Shown here one piece after another: positions 13,852 to 24,712 of a DNA stretch of 64,000 bases. The notes beneath the pieces were generated by a model. The model saw only the letters and a list, made by a program, of their open reading frames with translations, made no database searches and was not told the origin of the DNA. The stretch comes from Ceratorhiza oryzae-sativae. Its lineage: Eukaryota > Basidiomycota > Agaricomycetes > Cantharellales > Ceratobasidiaceae. The stretch covers positions 1,302,001-1,366,000 of the forward strand of contig JARWMV010000235.1 of NCBI GenBank assembly GCA_030998015.1, written 5' to 3'. Each line of letters starts with the position of its first letter. Within the stretch, counting starts at the first letter, position 1. Made by a program: the position numbers and the translations under genes.

Positions 13852-16800
13852 ATGCTCAACGGACTCAGGGCACGTCGGAAAGGCGAGGCCCGTCAATCGG
13901 GTGCTGTCTCGGGTCAAACAACGCCTGAGATACGAACACCGGCCGAGGGGGAAGAAACCGTCGTGGTTCCAGTAGACACTATTGTTAAATTGCAGAAGCA
14001 AAAGTTTAGGAATGCTAGGAGCAGAATCGATGTAAGCTAAAATCATTAGTCTTTGTGAGTAGGGGATTGATCACCGTTCACACGTTAGGAATGGTTCATT
14101 GGCAAGCGACGTGTCTTGTTTCCCCTTGGCCTCGCAAGTGTGTTCTATATTTGTCACACGAAAGATATATTTATTAATCAATTTGCAGTTGGTGTTCTTG
14201 CATCCTTTTTCCTCTTGTCTCCTCTGCCCCCACATATTGCGGACATGCTTGAGGAGTACGACCTCTCGAGTCTTTCGTTTCCTGGCCTCGAGTTTGAATG
14301 GGGGCAAATCACGAATACGTTATCTAAATCCGCTCCGGGCAAGCTTTGGGCCGAGAGCCGTGACTTTCGAGTTGGGTTTGCGTTGAAGGAGCAAGGCTTA
14401 AAAGCTGAGCATCCTGTTATCTTGATTCCTGGGATTGTCTCGACGGTGAGCCATATATGATCATGACACGTGGGGGGGCTGCTGAGTTTTTTTTTCGGAA
14501 ACTCGGCAGGGTCTCGAATCGTGGACAACGGCTCCAGAATACCGCCAGTACTTTCGCAAGCGGTTGTGGGGCACGACTACCATGCTCCGTGCTGTGCTGA
14601 CGGACCGAGACCGGTGGATCGCTGCGCTTATGCTTGATCCCGACACTGGGCTTGACCCGCCTGGGATTAAACTTAGGGCCGCGCAGGGGTTGGACGCTGC
14701 TAGTACATTCATGCCTGGTGAGTCTGAGTATATTCGAGATTCCTAGGCGGAATGCTCAACGTGTGGAAGGAAATAGGGTACTGGATTTGGTAGGCCAAAC
14801 GAACGTGGGTTGTGTCTGGTGGCTGAGTGCTTGTTGACAGGTCGAAAATCATTGAGAATCTAGCCGTGCTCAACTATGATTCGAACAATCTGCATATGGC
14901 TGCGTACGATTGGAGATTGTCATATTATAATCTGGAAGTTCGGGACGGATATTTCTCAAGGCAAGTTATCAGTCTTCTCGTCTCATAGCTCGAATATACT
15001 AATCTATTTATGCAGAATAAAGGCCCAGGTCGAATCGTTGAAGTAAGAAAAACCTGGCATATACAAGGTCGTAGCTGATTGTTATACAGGAAGCGAGAAG
15101 GGAAGAAAGTGGTGCTTGTCAGTAGGTCACGCTATTGACGCAAGCCTTCTTGCTACTCAATTTGGTGAAATCAGGCCATAGTATGGGTGGGACTGTAGTC
15201 ATGGTTAGTTTTCCAATCTCAACCTACATGATGGTACGCAACTTACCCGATCGAAATTTAGTATTTGTATGCATATTCTATTTGTATATCCTTATTTGCC
15301 ACATTGACGTCAATACAGCCTGAAATGGGTCGAAGCTCCAAGCTACGGGCGAGGCGGACCAAATTGGGTAGAGGTGCGTCTATTCATGATTGAGTTTGAT
15401 CGGGTTCTTCATCTTCTATTCGAAGGATCATATTGAAGCTTATGTGAATATTGCTGGAACGCTGCTAGTATGTACTACGCTTTGTGAGGGAGACCAAGCT
15501 TAACGCAACCCGCTGTACAGGGAGTCGTAAGCCTCTTTGGTTGTCACGAACGCAACATTTCACTCACGGCGTGGAGCCGTAGCCCAAGGCCATGTCCGCT
15601 TTCGTGTCTGGAGAAATGAGAGACACTGTTGAGATTAACCCTGCTGGGGCGTATGGTCCGTCATTCCCTATCGTGTGCTGTGCTCGAGTTGACATTATTC
15701 CTCTACAGTCCTCGAGAAAGTGAGCACCCTTGCTGTTAAAGGAGGTGCGCCGTGCTAAGGCGCAGTTAGTTCTTCTCCCGCAAGGAACGTGCGAGATTAT
15801 TTAGGAGCTGGGCAGGAAGCGCAAGTATGTGGATCAAGGTACGACCTTCTGAAGTTCCTTCTTCCCCGTCCGTGTCCAATACGCATATAGGGAGGAGATG
15901 CAGTATGGGGAACACCCTCCCCATCCCCATACGACTCGGACCCATCGAACCTAGTGTCCAATCATAGTACTACACCCCCGGAATTCGTGGGCGCGCCCGA
16001 TGACCCACCCAACACCCCACCTGAACACTCGCATGCGCGGTTCTTCAACTTTAGAACTGTCCCGCCTGCGCCGCAAGCGCAGTCTGGACCGGGTGTCCCG
16101 GGAAATCTAAGTGCTGCCCAGGCAGGGACTTGGGTGTTGGGTAACACGGAGGATCGCTGGCAGGTGTGTTTGTGTCTGTTTCCGAGACTCAGGAAGGGTG
16201 GCTAATTTGAGAAACAGAGGATGATGGCGCTGAATTATTCATATGGAATCGAAAGGGATGAGGAACAATTGAAGAAGAACGGGGATGACCATACCAAGTT
16301 TTCGAATCCTTTGGAGGTTCAGTTGCCTAATGCGCCGGTGTGTGTGTGGTTGTTCACAAGTCTGGTTCAAAATCGACTAAACTGGTTGGTAGAGCATGCG
16401 TATCTATTGTTTGTACGGACACGGAAAAGATACAGAAGTGGGTCCGTCATTGACCTCTACTCCGCATTCCGTTTATCCCTTTCCGCCTGTACCCGTAGCG
16501 TTCCTATTGGTACGCCGCATCCGAATATGAGCTCGAAGACTCGGCGAATCCGCTTCCTGGCGACGAATGCGCCATGGAGAACTCAAACGTGACATGTGTG
16601 ACCCAGCGGACGCCCCTCAATCTGCCGTTTGCGAGACGGAATCAGATCGATATAGCCGTACACAACGAGACGGGGGTCCCGAAGGTGAGTCGGGATTTAG
16701 CACGAGGAGTGTGTGATTTAGGGTTGGGGCGGTTGTGCTGTGCGCTGCATGTGATATCTTTTTTCCGGTTGCGGACGATTGTTAAAGTTGGGATTTGTAT

Positions 16801-17256
16801 GCTGATTGGATGGTGTTTTTTCGTTTTGGTTAGGTGAAGAGCGGTGTCAGGATAGGTAAGGGCGTGAAGTTCGATGATATGCGAACAGGCGCTAAGTGAG
16901 GTGTAGGGGAAGGGGATGGGACTGTCGCGTTGCTCTCGCTCGGGGCGATGTGTGTGGAGGGATGGAAGCCGGGGACGAGGTGGAACCCGCATGGCGTAAA
17001 GGTCATCACTCAGGAGGTGTGTGGGACTTATTCGTCGGTTTGCTCGCTCTGATGCCGAACACGCACAACAGATGCCGCATAGACCTGAGCCATACGACGC
17101 TCGGGGGGGAGAAACGACGTCAGATCATATTGATATCCTGGGGTCTGAGGCCTCAATGAGGCGGTGTTGCGCGTAGCCGCTGGGCGGGGCGAGGACGTTG
17201 AGGAAAGGTTTGTATCAAATATTCGGGAGTACGCCAAGAAGATTCGGTGGGATTGA
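13852..17256 (+). CDS. LRO1: Phospholipid:diacylglycerol acyltransferase (Lro1/PDAT)
   Basis: ER membrane enzyme of the LCAT family that moves an acyl chain from a phospholipid to diacylglycerol, making triacylglycerol. A short basic N-terminus, one TM segment (about residues 60-110), then the lumenal alpha/beta hydrolase: VILIPGIVSTGLESW, WIWSKIIENLA, the AYDWRLSYYNLE block, nucleophile motif SHSMGG, LKWVEAP, NIAGTLLGVPKAMSAF, SASMWIKGGDAVWG, YCLYGHGKDTE, GDGTV (catalytic Asp) and DHIDI (catalytic His). Exons: 13852-14031, 14089-14445, 14510-14717, 14777-14789, 14841-14960, 15016-15042, 15090-15121, 15175-15203, 15262-15266, 15319-15373, 15426-15467, 15521-15526, 15583-15655, 15709-15719, 15770-15838, 15891-16163, 16218-16337, 16393-16437, 16499-16684, 16834-16855, 16907-17016 and 17072 onward; phases agree throughout. 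Four exons are 13, 5, 6 and 11 nt. Intron 14961-15015 begins GC. The raw frame stops at 17174-17176; one more C at 17151-17152 would carry it into the family's usual C-terminus (EYAKKIRWD) ending at 17254-17256. Confidence 0.93.
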
Positions 17257-17980
17257 GGGTGTACAGCTGTGTGGGAATCTACGCCTGTCTTGATAGCTCA
17301 CGTAACGGATTGAAACTAAATATGGTAATCGCCTCGGGATTTGTTTGTGCACGCGATTGTGGAATCACAATTCTGAGACTTGTGGCAGCTTGAAGCGGCT
17401 TGGCGAGTGAAGAGCAGAAGATTGTCCGGGCCACCGAGTTCATCGGCCGCTGTCGTCCTCCCCCTGTGCCGCACCTCGGGTCGCTGTGAAACTAGTCGCG
17501 GACGCTTCTGCCTCGCGGCTATGGCATGCGCTTAAGGTTAGCGCTCAGCACGTGAAAGCACAGCCAGTATTATGTGTTTGTGTTTGCTGAGCATGATGAG
17601 CACTGTGAGCGCGTGCGGTGCTGCTGAAAGGTCGGCGACGGCATCAGTGTGAGCGGCCAAGCTGCTACAGGGGGCTCCCAGTTGGTGGGGTTGTCGCCGG
17701 AGGTGTTTTGGTGGTGAGCAACATGATTCGTCAGCTCGGCGCTGTAACGCTCACCAATATGGGGGCGATAACGTTAGCAGCCAGGAAGCCCCTGCACTTG
17801 CCCACCATCATCTCCTCCCTCGAGGTTTGCCACCCCGCCTTCCCCCCCCCTCGGCTGCTATAAACCTTGGGGCCGTACCCACGGCCGAGCAATATACTCT
17901 ACTTGGACCTTCACCCTGCTTAGACCTTGGCACTGTACCTCCCACGCTCCCATTGATTCCGCGCCCCCGTCACCGGCAGA
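17257..17980. promoter_or_regulatory. Intergenic; upstream region of caspase-like gene 1
   Basis: No conserved frame. A TATA-like ctataaa at about 17858-17864 lies some 120 nt before the ATG at 17981 and is preceded by a C-rich run, a common arrangement in fungal core promoters; this is a weak prediction. Confidence 0.3.
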
Positions 17981-20666
17981 ATGGGCAAGCCCAGCAACAA
18001 CCAGACCACCCAACGAGCTACCGCATCGGAGGCATATGATCCCAGAGCTGAGCAGGTCGAGTTGGAAAGGTGGGTCCCAAAGTCGCTCCCTGGACGTTGG
18101 GTGTTGATCAATTAATTATCTGAATTTGCAGAGCGACGCCTCCGATCAAAACGCAGGCCAAGCTCGATTCCGGCTCGACTCTAACTGCGTCCCTCACGTC
18201 TAGACCGGCCTCACCGTCGGTCGAGTCTGCTCGCCACGAGACGGCGCAGTCGTCCCCGGCGCTTGACGGCCATGACATCATGCCTCATGGCGTTCCTGCC
18301 TCGTTCGCTGACGAGCCATCAGTCCTATCTGCCCCAAAGCCCCAGCGTGCCAGCGGACTCCAAAAGGCGCTCGCTCAGGTGTCTGTCGACGCGGTCACTG
18401 TCGACGATGACGATGACGACGACGACGACGTCTTCTTCGACGCTCTTGAATATCTAACTCCCCCCACTGCCCCCACTACCCCTGCTGCCCCCACTCCCAA
18501 ACACCAACGTGCCATCGGTATCCAGCAAGCACCCTATGACCCAGAGCTTGAAGGCGCACCCAAGGGAAGAACCACTGTTCCCCCGCGCGGCGCTCGTCCA
18601 CCCCGATCCGCAGCGGCATTCGCTTCGCCCCCTTCATCCGCGTTCGCTCATCTCGGAAGAGGTCCCTCGTCGTCTGTGGCTGCGCCCCCGCCTCTTGGTC
18701 AGCCACCGGCTCCGCACGCGATACCCCGGCCGAGTGCGCCGGCCAAAAAGGGGTTGCTCGTGAGTCGCCTTTTCCTATCACACCAGACATCTATGGTGGC
18801 TAACGCCTTACAAAGGTTGGGGTAAATTATGACAGGTCTGATGAAAAAAACAAGCTCAAGTATGCAGTCAGGGATGCGAAGAGGTTTGGTCAAGTCCTGG
18901 CCAAGACACTCGGCTTTCCCGAGGAGAACCTCGTTTTTATTACGGACGAGGAGCGCCCAGTTTCATCATATCACTATGGCACTCCTGGTCATGTTGGTCA
19001 TGTTGTCCACCAGCCCAATGTTGCCCCCGCCACAGAACGGTGGCAGGGTTATGTTCATCACGAGGGTAAAAGGCGCTTTGTTCAGCCGAGTCACTACAAC
19101 TTCGTAGGTGTCTGCTTTCTTATTCACCGATTCTGGACTGATTTATTCGAACAGATCCGGGGATGCCAGTGGCTAACCAAGGACGCCAAAGCGGGCGATG
19201 AATTAATCATGCTCTGTGGGTCGTTGACTATGCTACCACTTATACCTCGCTTGCTGACATGGATCAGTTTCTGGGCACTGTGTGATGCACAATGGTCAAC
19301 CATACTTGGTTATGCCCGATGGGTTCATATCCAAACGCGACTTGTACCGCGAATTGGTTTCCAAGGTTCCTCAAGGATGCCGGTTTACAGTGAGTCTCCT
19401 ATAGTGCGCTTTGGTTGGCAGCTTCTAAACCAGTGTTTAGTTTGTCCCTGACTGTTGCCACAGTGCAGCTTTGGTTGATTTACCCTACTGTGTTGGAAAG
19501 ATGGGTCCAAAACCCGCATCAACTGAGCCACAGGAAGTTACAGTTACGCCAGGACCGTCTGCCTGCCCCACGGACAAGCCGGCCCCCGAATCTGAACGCT
19601 CCCTCCAAACCTCTCTCTATGGTGTCAGGCCAGGCGTTATTATGCATGAACCCGAGCCAGCCGTGGTAACTGAGCACCTCATCCCGCCGGGGTACAATAC
19701 GGAGCCATTTGCACCTCCTTCGGTTTCGACAGCGGCCAAGCGGCAAGTGAGTGTCGTAGCCGCGCCAGCACCTGCACCGGTGGCAGCTGCCAGCACGTGG
19801 ATCCCAGCGTGGTTATCGGGCACTGTCACTCCCAATGAACCCGTTCCTGTTACTCTCGAGGCAGCATCAACTGCCGCGACGGGCACCGGGGTCAGACGAA
19901 CACGTAATTGTGTGGTCGAGGCCACTCGGCCGACCGATTACTTTGAGGAGCGGAAAGCAGGGTTTGATCCACCTGCCGGGGATGTGGTGCGTCCTGTTAG
20001 CCGGTAGTTCCTGTTTTGGTCAATTGATGTGACGACGATCCAGACTGTCTGGGCTGCAGCTGGTGCAGGCCAGTACGCGTTCGAGGCATCCGGAAAAGTC
20101 AAGCACGGTATCGTTACGAATGTAAGTGATCATCTCACGTTCTTGCCGGGCTCCTCTTGAGATTGCCACGGCGCATTCATCGGTCCCATCATTCCCCTCG
20201 TGCAATTCCGGCGCACGCGTTTTGGTTGTGGTGTGTTGTGCTGATTGTACTCCCACGGCCTAGGCTCTCTGCAATGCTCTCGAATCCTGTGAAAACATCA
20301 GCTATCGCGATCTTTGGGGGCGTATCCAGGATGCTATCGAGTCTGAGAACGTGTATCGGCACTCGCGGGATCAGGCCAAGGACGAGTCCCAGAGAGAAGC
20401 ACCCGAGAAGCGAGTACAGCACGCCGAGATGTGGGTCTCACGACGCGAGGTCAGTCTAGCGCGGTTGGCTGAGTGGGTAGGTTCTGACAATTTTGGTATT
20501 TCAGCGTTTGAGCTGTGCTGCTGCTGTCCTGGACGGCCGTGCATTCTGTCCCGTCGTCGCTACCCCTCTACCCAAGGCCGATGTGGTTGCTGCTGGAGCC
20601 AATCTGGGGGCCCGGACTCGCTCATTCACTTCGTTCATGGCCCAACCTCATGGAACGTCCGTTTGA
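17981..20666 (+). CDS. Caspase/metacaspase-like peptidase 1 (Peptidase_C14)
   Basis: Predicted cysteine peptidase of clan CD. Nine exons join in frame to 719 residues: 17981-18069, 18132-18759, 18816-19103, 19155-19215, 19268-19389, 19441-19986, 20044-20121, 20264-20449 and 20505-20666. The N-terminal ~240 residues are disordered, Pro/Ser/Ala-rich, with a run of nine Asp from GAC/GAT repeats. The p20-like domain starts at KKGLLVGVNY, then LKYAVRDAKRFGQVL, LVFITDEERP, the catalytic-His motif FSGHC and the catalytic-Cys motif PDCCHSAALVDLPY. A Pro/Ala-rich linker of ~130 residues follows, then a p10-like segment (TVWAAAGAGQYAFEAS...GIVTNALCNALE) and a helical tail. The His and Cys are both present, so activity is plausible. 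Substrate and autoprocessing are unknown. It is the first of six same-strand paralogous loci. Confidence 0.9.
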
Positions 20667-21331
20667 TTACGGACAGCCACTCCCACAACGCCTCGCTTCA
20701 TGCACACATCGTGTGTACAGGATGCACCACGTTTTGATTCTAGCGCTCATGTTCCCGATGATCATGAACAAGCAACTGAACCTCGACAACGCCAATAACT
20801 CAAGGATACTTTTTTCTTTTCTTTTCTTTCGCTAGGGCTCAATCTTCATGTATTTTTATTATGCTAACTTCGCATGATACATCCTCCGTCGCATCTTGCG
20901 CTGTCTGCTCTCGTTGAATGGTTGTATGTACGATATGGCCTGTCTATGTGCATAACTGGCGAAGAGGTGAATCCTGGAAATCTGTTTCGGAATGTTATGA
21001 ATGTAACATGGCTTTGGCAGGGTTGATCCCATTATTTATGAATTGAGCTACGCAAAGCCATCCGTATCTTTTATTTTATCGGCCGCAGTGAATGTCCGTC
21101 CAAGCCGTTGCCGGGGCCCGATAGGTTATGAGTGATACGTAATTCCGATTACAATTGGAAAAACGCCCCTGACCGCTCTACTTTGCCCTCTGCAACAACT
21201 AACACGTCAACTTGCATTCAACAATCATCCTCTGTTCTTTTTTTCCTTTAATACAACAGACGTTTCCGGTCAGGACACTACCGAACTGCAGCAGGTCGGT
21301 AGAGTTTTGATCTCACGCTCAGCAGACGCAT
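20667..21331. other. Intergenic between caspase-like genes 1 and 2
   Basis: AT-richer flank holding the 3' UTR of gene 1 and the promoter of gene 2. A pyrimidine-rich stretch lies about 100 nt before the gene 2 start. No coding signal was seen. Confidence 0.4.
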
Positions 21332-24003
21332 ATGGGGAAATCAAAGAGCGTCCAAGCCGCTCACATTCCTTCGTCACTGGGTGTTGCCGACGAAAGCAAT
21401 CCAACCAATATTCCACCAAATACAAGGTCCGTTTCATCCTAGCTGGATAGAGAGGTCCCGGTGGCTGAAATATATTTTATGTGGATTGACAGCCCGAAGC
21501 AGGCTTCGATTGAATCTAAACCTTTGTCTTTGTTGATGGTATCGCCCGAGACGGGATTTTCGCCATCGGCACGTGTTTGTGTGGATGCTGGAGTGGCGGC
21601 GCCTTCCGCTCCTGACGACGACGGCGATACGTTCTACGACGCGCTTGGATCCCCTTTGGGTCAGCCGCGAGTATTGCAAGAACCAGCGGGAGAATCGTTG
21701 GGAAAGGTAGTGCCCGACGGCGGCGAGGTTTTGCACCATGTTGGCCAGCCACAAGAGGGCTCAACCCGCACATCTCTGCATCAGCATGCCCGACACGATC
21801 CGGGGTCAAGGGACGCGGCCAGACTCCCTTCAAGCGCCCTGTCTGGCCGTGGTCGAAATTCTGGTGTTTTTGTTTCCCCGTCGTCCGGTTTAGGAGAGCC
21901 GTCTTCATTTGGTTCGTCTAAGCCTGCTCGGGGAAGAGGACCATCGGTGTCGGTGGCTACACCGCCGGATGCTGATCTAGCCGCTGTTGGACTGCCGAAT
22001 CTACCGAGTCTACCGAGTGTTCCGTGCCGGAAGGGGTTGTTTGTGAGTCTTATTCCTAGAAGCCTCGGCGTTAAACTGATCTACAAACCCTTTCAGGTTG
22101 GAATCAACTATCGAAAATTGCCGGAAAACCGACGGCTCAAATATGCGGTGCAAGATGCGAGGGTGTTTGGTCAAGTTTTGAGCGAATCTGGGTTTCCCGA
22201 TGAGAACCTTGTGTTTATCACGGATGAGAAGCGACCCTCACCAGCCGTCGGTCTCGGACCCAAGCAAAGTCCTCGTACCTCGAGCGGCCGTCGGTTGTCC
22301 CCCGATAGTCCCCGGTGGCAAAGACCAGTTCACCGCGAGGGAGAGAGGTTGTTTCTCCACCCAACGCGATGGAACATAATCGAGGGGTTTCGGTGGTTGG
22401 TTAGTGGTGCCAAGGAGGGAGATCATTTGGTATGGCTTTGTAGGTTATCTGCCTTGGTTGGTATAACAGTAGACTTGTGTATTGATCGCACGGTGTTAGT
22501 TTCTGGCCACTGCGCCCATGTTCCTGGTAGGGGACCATGCTTGATCACCGCCAACGTCAACTCGGAAGAGCTGAAAGCTGAGGATGTAATTTCCAAGGAA
22601 GATATCCGTAACGAACTGGTGCTTCGGGTTCCCAAGGGATGCTTTCTTGATGTGAGTTCATTTGGACCTTGGGACAAATCTGCTCACCTGCAATATCAAA
22701 AGATATTTCTCGACTGCTGCTTCAGCAGTGCTCTGGTCGATTTACAGTACTGTGTCGGTCGTATGAATCCGCCCAACGTATCGATCAAGACGACTCGGCC
22801 GCCGCGACATGTCACTGCACAGCTTGGTCAGGTGGCACAAGCGCCAGCTGCTATCCCAGCTGATGTCAGCCCCGATCTCACGTCTCTGCCTGGGAATGTA
22901 AATATCGGCGCCTCTCTCTATGGTCATAGGCCAATCAATCGTACTTTTCAGGATGATGAATCTGTTGTAGAGGTTCAAGGGCCGGTCCCCGTCGAGGTTC
23001 TGGGCGCTCAAGAGCCTTTGCTTACAGCTCATGCGCAAAACCCTGCTACGCCTCTTGGGTCGTTCGCACCTGTGCCTCCATCGACAAAATTAGTCAAACC
23101 TTCAAATGGCATTACGGCCGCGTGCACCCCTGTGCCGCCCACCGCTTCGAATTGGATGCGACTCCCCACATGGATCAAGGCGACAGCTCCCATAGCCTCG
23201 GAGCCTATGACTGAGCTCGCGGGGGCTAGGCGACCGACAGCAGCCCAGATCAGCCGACCCAGATATGGCGCGGTCGAGGCACCTGATTCACTGGATTACC
23301 TGGAAGAACGGCGGGGGAACTTTGATCGGCCAGAAGGATATGTAGTGCGTTGCAACATTAACTGTTTTTGGTGTAAACCTAATTTGACGAGCGATTTAGA
23401 CCGTGTGGGCCGCCACCGGGGAACGCCAAAAGGCATTCGAGGCGTCGAAACCTGCCGGACATGGGATCCTCACGAATGTAAGCAGAAGTTTTGCCTCGAA
23501 TCATATGATTATCAGTGGCTGCGAGATGTGGCGGCTGATCCCCCCCTGAGCGCACTACACTTTTTGTTTTGATTTCTTCGTGGAGCTGGGTTGTAGTCGA
23601 CTCTACCGAGCCTCATTTCCATCGCCTCCAACGCCATTCAATTACTGACCCGTGAATCAGACGCTATGTAAAATACTCAGAGCGTGCAAGGAGGTGACCG
23701 TCCGAGAACTATGGGGTCATGTTCAACACGATGTCGGGATCGAGAACGAGAGCCGGAGGCAGCGGGACCTGTGCAAGGATGAAAAGGTCCGTCAAGCATA
23801 CCATTTGAGGACACAGCACGCCGAAATTTGGGCCTCACATCCGGAGGTGAGCGCTCTTTGGTGGATTTCAATCGCAAAATTTTTGTGTATGACAAACACG
23901 GGTTTCACAGCCCTTGCACTCTGCCGCTCTCGTTTTGGATCGATGGGCACTTCGTCCTGTTGCGCGAGCTGCTCCTTCCTCGACCTGTGCCAGCACTACT
24001 TAG
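21332..24003 (+). CDS. Caspase/metacaspase-like peptidase 2 (Peptidase_C14)
   Basis: Close paralog of gene 1. Eight exons join in frame to 712 residues: 21332-21426, 21493-22042, 22097-22439, 22500-22651, 22703-23344, 23400-23477, 23661-23846 and 23911-24003. The start MGKSKS resembles gene 1 (MGKPSN) and fits a MGxxxS N-myristoylation pattern (prediction only). A disordered N-terminus precedes KGLFVGINYRKLPENRRLKY, LVFITDEKRP, FSGHCAHV (catalytic His) and FLDCCFSSALVDLQY. The Cys is kept, but the His that follows DCC in the other copies is Phe here. After a Pro/Thr linker come the p10-like TVWAATGERQKAFEAS and a helical tail. The 78-nt and 186-nt exons have exactly the lengths of those in gene 1. 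The intron that splits gene 1 at 19104-19154 is absent here. Confidence 0.9.
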
Positions 24004-24177
24004 GACTTTCCCCTTGATCTGTGCTGCTCCACCACCCCGCTCATCCATCTTTGATTGTTCAGACCATCCGACATTCTCATTTGGCGCGAGCGCGGATCGG
24101 GCGGACGATCACTCACTAATCCTCCGTTCCCCTCTGCCCGGAAATACCACTCCCTTTTCTGAACAATCGTATACACC

Positions 24178-24381
24178 ATGTTAATGATCTCCCCCGCCCA
24201 TCTGCGCTATATCCCGGATTCCGTATTTATTGCTATTACAGTCTCCGGTTTGGTTGTAACTTGTATCACTAGCGTGTTTATTTGGAGTATACGTTTGTCG
24301 ATGGCTTTCAAGAGCCGACTGGACGATGAAACCAAGCGCTCTGAAACAATTAATTTGCCAGAGAAACACGAGTCGGTTTGA
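24178..24381 (+). CDS. Small single-TM protein, hypothetical
   Basis: A 67-codon ORF starting in good context (caccATG) just downstream of caspase-like gene 2. It has one hydrophobic helix (about residues 16-40: FIAITVSGLVVTCITSVFIW) followed by a charged K/R/E/D-rich tail, as in a small type I or tail-type membrane protein. No family was recognised; chance ORF is possible, and it could also be 3' UTR of gene 2. Confidence 0.3.
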   Translation: MLMISPAHLRYIPDSVFIAITVSGLVVTCITSVFIWSIRLSMAFKSRLDDETKRSETINLPEKHESV

Positions 24382-24712
24382 AGGTCCCAGCACCGCTTGA
24401 GTGACATAAGCAAGCCCCAGACATCGGCGGCCACGCTGTCTGAGCGACGTCGACGGCCGCGCGTTGGACACGTCGGGGCTCGTTCTGGGATAATTGATCA
24501 CTGCCAAGCGATGCAGCTCGTGCGGTCCACGTTCTCCGCCCCAGACACGCGGCCGCCACGGCGTGGCTGGCATTCGTTTGTGCTACTTGTGCGAGAGCCA
24601 TGTGTACACCAGACCCTCCGCTTCAAATACTATCGCCTATTCTCTCAGACGCTATTGCCTTGATCGTTTCCTGCAGTTCATCCTACTTTTAATTTTCACT
24701 TTCTTTTCGTGA

